Below, one piece after another: positions 59,212 to 64,000 of a stretch of 64,000 bases of DNA. The stretch is taken from contig NC_009042.1 of the NCBI RefSeq assembly GCF_000209165.1, positions 558,001 to 622,000 on the forward strand, read 5' to 3'. The notes beneath the pieces are model-generated. The model was not told the DNA's origin. It did no database searches and worked only from the letters and a program-made list of their open reading frames with translations. Each line of letters opens with the position of its first letter. The first letter of the stretch is position 1. Both the position numbers and the translations under genes were made by a program. The stretch is from Scheffersomyces stipitis CBS 6054. Its lineage: Eukaryota > Ascomycota > Pichiomycetes > Serinales > Debaryomycetaceae.

Positions 59212-60021
59212 CTAACCTTTCTTGGTTCTTTTAGAATGACCTGTTGCGGCAAATTCTGGTTTTCGTACGTTTGGTTTATAATCACTATCCTCGTATTCTT
59301 CCAGTTCGTCTTCAGTATCGCTTTTCAATTGGAGTTTAGATTTCTTTCTCTTCTTTATTGATTTCTTTCCCGTTGCTTCTTTCGCTCCGTTTCCATTTAC
59401 CATTGCTTTGTCTTCAACATCTTCTTTTCCATCCTTTAGATTCTCTTCAATTGTCTTTTCTGTCTCTTCCTTGACTTCATCTATGATATCTTTGACTATG
59501 ATCTCTTCTTCGCCTGCTGGAATGGGGGGTAATTCCGGAATACCCATAGTTGTCGCAAGCTTCATACGTAGGACTATTGTGTCCTTAAACGAAATATTCT
59601 TTCTACAAAGTGGACATAGTCCTGAGCCTCTCTTGCCTCTAACCTGGCCCCGGGCATGTGAACTGGATATACTCTGCTGTATACATTCGAGACAGAAAAT
59701 GTGCCCACACGACGTGGAAGTGGCCATGGTCACTTCGTCAAAGCAAATGGGACATTGTACCTCCGCTAGCTTCTTAGTTATGTGGTGCTGTGGCTGTTCC
59801 GGATTGTCTATAAGATTCTGAGTTTGCTTTCGGAACTCAATGATTTCAAGATCATTGTCGTCTACGTCTTCTTCGTCTGAAGAAATGTTGATGATATACT
59901 CCGGAGTCTCCATGACTCTGGATGTTTCAGCCTTGTTAGGATTCCTTGTTAAGTTTGCAAAGCTAAAGAGATGTCCTGGGATTTGAAGAAGGAATCTTTT
60001 ACTAAGCGCAACCGCAATCAT
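59212..60021 (-). CDS. SLX8: SUMO-targeted ubiquitin ligase Slx8
   Basis: 269 aa in the longest form (yeast Slx8 274). Slx8 pairs with Slx5 to ubiquitinate poly-sumoylated proteins in the nucleus. The RING finger is C3HC4: Cys90, Cys93, Cys105, His107, Cys110, Cys113, Cys136 and Cys139, with CPICF, SCGHIFCLEC and CPLC. Upstream, EYIINISSDEED (41-52) and LEIIEF (58-63) look like SUMO-interacting motifs with flanking acidic residues. The C-terminus is Lys/Glu-rich and ends in RTKKG. Met37 (ATG complementary to 59911-59913) may be the true start, since residues 1-36 have no family features; that form would be 233 aa. A Rad18-type RING is less likely because there is no SAP or UBZ domain. Confidence 0.75.
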   Translation of the reverse strand: MIAVALSKRFLLQIPGHLFSFANLTRNPNKAETSRVMETPEYIINISSDEEDVDDNDLEIIEFRKQTQNLIDNPEQPQHHITKKLAEVQCPICFDEVTMATSTSCGHIFCLECIQQSISSSHARGQVRGKRGSGLCPLCRKNISFKDTIVLRMKLATTMGIPELPPIPAGEEEIIVKDIIDEVKEETEKTIEENLKDGKEDVEDKAMVNGNGAKEATGKKSIKKRKKSKLQLKSDTEDELEEYEDSDYKPNVRKPEFAATGHSKRTKKG

Positions 60022-61498
60022 TAAAATGGTTGCGCCGCCAAAATAGGAAAGGTACTACATGCAGGCAGAAAGTTGCAGCCGATCAGAAGGGGAGAAACGC
60101 CGGCTAAACACTATCAAGCATCCAGTTTTCAGTAGAAGCTTCCCATGCCACGATGTTAGGCATTGACCAATAGCAGGCTATGACGACAGAGACTCCCTTG
60201 AAGATTGAGGGAATATTTTTGAATTTGGAAAATTGACATATGAAAAAGTGACATATTTGACATCTAGAAGAATTGGTAACCTGAATTTCTCTATCTGCGA
60301 CGAGTGTATCCTTTGAAATTCAGAGGACAAGAGAACGATAGCTGTCGATCGATAGGATGGAATACATGTACTTAGATAACGAGTGTCAATCCGTGTTATC
60401 TACCGCTTTGTCGATCGCGTTAGCCTCTGTAACATGAAATAGACTAAATTTCACACCAACATTCACAGGCGTAGCACAATCATCCGGCTGAATCCGAAAC
60501 AACTCCCATACATACTTCTAGTCCCCTATGTTTGCCTTTTTTCCTTAACGTTCGTTTTTTACCGTTTCTAAGGAAGTTGCACCGTTTTGTTTTCGAGCCA
60601 ATCTGGTACTGGAAAAGTGGTATGACGTAATGGCTCGAGAGAAAATTCATGAAGTATACAGGAGACCCTAATATACTACACCAGAACACATTGTCTAGCC
60701 CTAGTAGATAAGCACTTCAACACCATATGACGTAGTTGACGAAAACAATGTGCTACAAACCAGAGTTTTGTCTTAGAGTAGAAGACTTTTTTTGCACGTT
60801 CCAACGGTGTTACTACATCAACGAGTTTCAACCTACAATGGTCGTAGCTGTTGGAATAGCCGGCGGAAGAAAACTTCACCGACATGTTGTATTTTTAGTT
60901 GTGCTAGGGATCAGATAGACAAGAACAGAGTAGACAAAAAAAGTTGGGCTGTGTATACGAACGGAAGAGATTCACACGTAAGAAACTGGTTTTGGGACGA
61001 GGTTTTGAGATGAGATACACAATAATTCTGAACCAGTTTCTGTCCATTTGTATTCGGTTGGTGTCTGCCAATTTCCACCGAAAAAATTATCTGAATGGTT
61101 CGAGATGCCCAGACGACTTGGGTTGGTCTTAAGATAGTTTTCCTGTCGTAAATGAGTCAATCAGATGCCGTCAACGTTCCTAGATATTCGTCTTTTCTTT
61201 TGCCATATCTTCTATTGTACTGCATCTCGTGATGTACCAAGAAGGATTTATTGCACATAATCTGTGTGTACTGGTGACACAAAATCCCTGAGATATTTTA
61301 CACCCATTTAGATGGATTTTACCCTGCTGATGGGACGATGGAGTCTGCAAGGCCCAGATCGATCCAGGCTATTTAAGGTAGGTCACTTCCCCCTCCCCTT
61401 TTGCGTTTTGCATTTAATTCATTTATTTGTTGAATTTTGTGCAACAACGTCTTTCAATTTCTCGCTACTCCCATCTCACTTAATTAAGAATTATAACC
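60022..61498. other. Divergent promoter region SLX8/GPP1
   Basis: 1.48 kb. It holds a hairpin AGATAAC...GTTATCT (60374-60401), an 11 bp inverted repeat (60981-61041) and two CCCCT elements (61390-61399). No gene seen. Confidence 0.5.
61390..61399. promoter_or_regulatory. Two adjacent STRE sites upstream of GPP1
   Basis: CCCCTCCCCT, two CCCCT stress response elements end to end, 100-109 bp before the ATG. Msn2/4-type factors bind this motif and glycerol phosphatase is a classic osmostress gene. Confidence 0.5.
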
Positions 61499-62260
61499 AT
61501 GACTATCACTAAGAAGCCAGCTGTTTTCTACGTCAATGCCGCCTTGTTTGACTGTGACGGTACCTTAGTAAACTCTACTGGAGCCATCTCCGAATTCTGG
61601 AGAGATTTCGCAAAGACAAGACCACACGTTAACCCAGAAGAAATTATCAAGACTTCCCACGGTGTGCGTACCTTTGACGTCATCGCCAAATGGTCACCAG
61701 AAGATGCCGTTGTTGAAACTGTTACTGCCATGGAAGGTTCGATTCCAGACTCGTTTGGTCAATACGCCAAGCCTATTCCTGGTGCTGTTGAGTTAGTCAA
61801 ATCCTTTGACAACTTGTCCAAGACACAGACTGCTGATAAGAAGCAGAGATGGGCCATTGTCACGTCCGGCACTTTACCCTTGGCTACCAAATGGCTCAAA
61901 TTGTTACAAATCAAGCAGCCAGATATTTTCATCACGGCTGAAAAGTGCTCCAAGGGTAAGCCACACCCTCAAGGTTACCAAATTGCCAGAGACAGCTTGG
62001 GATACAACCATTCTGCCAAAAAGGTAGTAGTCTTTGAAGACGCACCTGCTGGAATTGCTGCTGGAAAGGGAGCTGGAGCCTTTATAGTCGGTATCTGTTC
62101 CACCTACAATCCTGAAAAGGTCAGAAGCGCTGGTGCTGACATCGTGGTTGACGACTTGTCCTCTTTGCACATTGAATCCTACAACCCTGAAACTGACGAG
62201 TTCAAGGTATTTGTGAAAGACTACCATTACGCCAACGACGAATTTTTTGAGGATATCTAA
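61499..62260 (+). CDS. GPP1: Glycerol-3-phosphate phosphatase (HAD family)
   Basis: 253 aa (yeast Gpp1/Rhr2 250). It dephosphorylates glycerol-3-phosphate to glycerol, used for osmolyte production and redox balance. The HAD nucleophile motif is FDCDGTLVN with Asp18 and Asp20; VTSGT (motif II), KGKPHPQGY (motif III with Lys) and VVFEDAPAGIAAG (motif IV) follow. The related 2-deoxyglucose-6-phosphatases Dog1/2 are an alternative; the overall fit and length favour Gpp. Codon bias is strong. Two STREs lie just upstream. Confidence 0.85.
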   Translation: MTITKKPAVFYVNAALFDCDGTLVNSTGAISEFWRDFAKTRPHVNPEEIIKTSHGVRTFDVIAKWSPEDAVVETVTAMEGSIPDSFGQYAKPIPGAVELVKSFDNLSKTQTADKKQRWAIVTSGTLPLATKWLKLLQIKQPDIFITAEKCSKGKPHPQGYQIARDSLGYNHSAKKVVVFEDAPAGIAAGKGAGAFIVGICSTYNPEKVRSAGADIVVDDLSSLHIESYNPETDEFKVFVKDYHYANDEFFEDI

Positions 62261-64000
62261 GAAATCAATGTCAACATGGCAATAATTATTTATACTAGTA
62301 TGGTGATCATTTTTTGCACTGAATTTATAGAGTTAATGTATATTAGAATAAGGGAGCTGAAATTTGAAGGTCTCGAAGGCCTCGAAGGCCGTAAGAACCA
62401 TATATTGTAAGGTTAGAGTTGACTTAAAAATGCACCACCAACACAAAATCTGAACGTAGTCAGATTTCTATTATATCAGTTGGATTGTGTAAGTTTCTCG
62501 ATACAATACAAAATCGTAAGCCGTGCATGTATATATATACTGTAAAGTAGATTTCAACGAGAGACTGGTCTCCACAGGATAGGAATGTTCCACAGGAACT
62601 ATACCCAAATGCAAGAGTATCTCTGTCCGGGTTTTGCGTGGCTGTGTATTCATATAGAAACAAAAATTGACCCAAGAAGCTACGAAAATTATAAAATAAT
62701 GATTTAAGGTTCCAATATACACATGTCAAGAGGAAGTTTGGCCCTGAACACCCAAAAGCATCATCATCATCCGTTGAAGAGAATAGACATGCTAATCTAG
62801 GCGAAACAACGCTTCAACTTCAAATTTTGATCGAATTGTTCGGCTCATGTTCATACCCAGTTGCATATCGCATTTGGTAAATGTCCCAATGTTGGCAGTA
62901 GCTAAAACAATCTTTATCCGGCGACAAAGGGCATGGTATTGCCCTTAGATAAAGAATTCTTCGAATACTACACTGCAACATGCACTCCACTTTCTGCTCT
63001 ATGCCATAAATATACTTCACACGTTTTCAAGAGCATATATTATATTACCGAACGCGATATCCATATTAGAAGATGAAGTGGTTGAATTCAAATGTATTTA
63101 TGTGAAATCGCTGCAAATACACTAGAACCGAACATTCGCTACATTTGCAGTCACATCGAATTCCATGGCCTTGCAACTGCTCAAATCAATACTTTAGAAT
63201 TACTGTCATCAACATGCAAGTTTCCGAATTGCTTGTACAACAATTGGAATTCTTGAAAACTCCTTTGATAATGAGAAGTTAAAAAGTCTCTTACGCTGAA
63301 TACTATATTTATCTAAGTAGATTGGGGCTGTGAATTGTTTTAGCTAGAGATGACACCCGTGGAAAGAACTTAGCCTCTTTCCCGCTTCACTGCATAATGA
63401 AAGAGAGTACTTAGTTAGGAACTCAAACTGCAAGATATATGGTCTACTTTATAATAAGAACTATTTCAAACTTTACCTCCTTCTTAAGAAGGAGATTTCA
63501 ACTGAGCAATTCTTAAATTGTAGACTTTGCTACAATCGTTCCCATGAAATTGCAAGTTAGACCTCGGAATTTTGATTATTCCTCGGAATAAATATTGTAG
63601 GTGGCCTATCTAAATTTTGCACGATGGCACAAATAATCTTGCACTACTCGACAGATAAGTTGGAGTATAACAAGTCAAATTTTGAATAATGTTGCGCTTT
63701 TTTAGTATTTGGTATTAAATAGATATTCGAGAAATATTAGCCTTGCTATCATGCAAAAGATTTGTTCTTTCACTTAACATTTAATTGAGGGGCCTGCAAC
63801 ATTGCTTTGGTTCCCGTGCAATATTAATTCCGAGAGTCATCCAAAATTCCGAGGTCTAACTTGCAATTTCATGGGAACGATTGTACATTCAATAGGACCC
63901 TCAATTACAATTCTTATCAATTGAAGTCTTATTTCACTGGCATGCATATAGTGTCACAAAAAATATTTCGATTATAATCTGAATTCTAAAATTAGCGAAA
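62261..64000. other. Gene-free 3' end of the window
   Basis: 1.74 kb, AT-rich. TCGAAGGCC is duplicated near 62373-62390. The main feature is the inverted-repeat element at 63531-63885. Remaining frames are short and unconvincing. Confidence 0.55.
63531..63885. mobile_element. MITE-like element with 44 bp perfect terminal inverted repeats
   Basis: Bases 63531-63574 and 63842-63885 are exact reverse complements over 44 bp. Weaker pairing continues inward for about 20 more bases, including ATTCCGAG cores. The whole unit is 355 bp with no coding capacity. Each end begins or finishes with TA, so a TA target duplication of Tc1/mariner type is possible but cannot be told from TIR sequence. No second copy was seen in the window. 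Confidence 0.6.

Overview
This window is nuclear DNA of a budding yeast. Genes are mostly single-exon and 70 bp to 4 kb apart, the one clear intron uses GTATGT/TACTAAC signals, and the proteins are Saccharomycotina types (Sec6, Pbp1, Glo3, Tim44, Ulp2, Slx8, Bna4, Gpp1, Vtc1, Rrn7). Two highly expressed genes, RPS24 and RPT2, contain no in-frame CTG codon, as expected in the CTG(Ser) clade. The protein set and base composition suggest Scheffersomyces (Pichia) stipitis or a close relative; the species is inference. If it is a CTG-clade yeast, every CTG codon should be read as serine. I saw no convincing tRNA, rRNA, CRISPR array or autonomous transposon.

Layout. 0-8.4 kb: 3' part of an ABZ2-like folate gene, SER2, an Old Yellow Enzyme, a PDR16/17-like Sec14 protein, a TDA2-like Tctex protein with a very large acidic insertion, and a probable kinetochore protein (OKP1/CENP-Q-like). 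9-23 kb: RRN7, a mitochondrial-type aldehyde dehydrogenase, spliced RPS24, YJU2, SEC6 and PBP1. 25-36.9 kb: an LCHN/DENN protein, an LYR protein resembling ETFRF1, VTC1, an unrecognised proline/histidine-rich tail-anchored protein, an allantoinase with a large insertion, ETR1 and a Mpv17/PXMP2-family protein. 36.9-41.0 kb: a 4 kb stretch without a convincing gene, holding a minisatellite and GC-rich palindromes, ahead of an MFS sugar/polyol transporter. 43.8-62.3 kb: GLO3, TIM44, BNA4, a degenerate TBC protein, ULP2, RPT2, a putative mitochondrial protein with RNase III-like motifs, SLX8 and GPP1. The last 1.7 kb has no gene but holds a 355 bp element with perfect 44 bp terminal inverted repeats.

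Most genes are unrelated housekeeping functions with no operon logic. One neighbourhood stands out: ULP2 (SUMO protease), RPT2 (proteasome ATPase) and SLX8 (SUMO-targeted ubiquitin ligase) lie within 8 kb. Several promoters carry sites that fit their gene: TGACTCA at SER2, TTACTAA at OYE, GATAA motifs at DAL1, CACGTGGG at VTC1, two CACGTG boxes at RPS24 and two CCCCT stress elements at GPP1. The best leads for something undescribed are the insertions in the TDA2-like and DAL1 proteins, the RNase III-like protein, the terminal inverted-repeat element, and AAATAGYGA motif clusters shared by three promoter regions.
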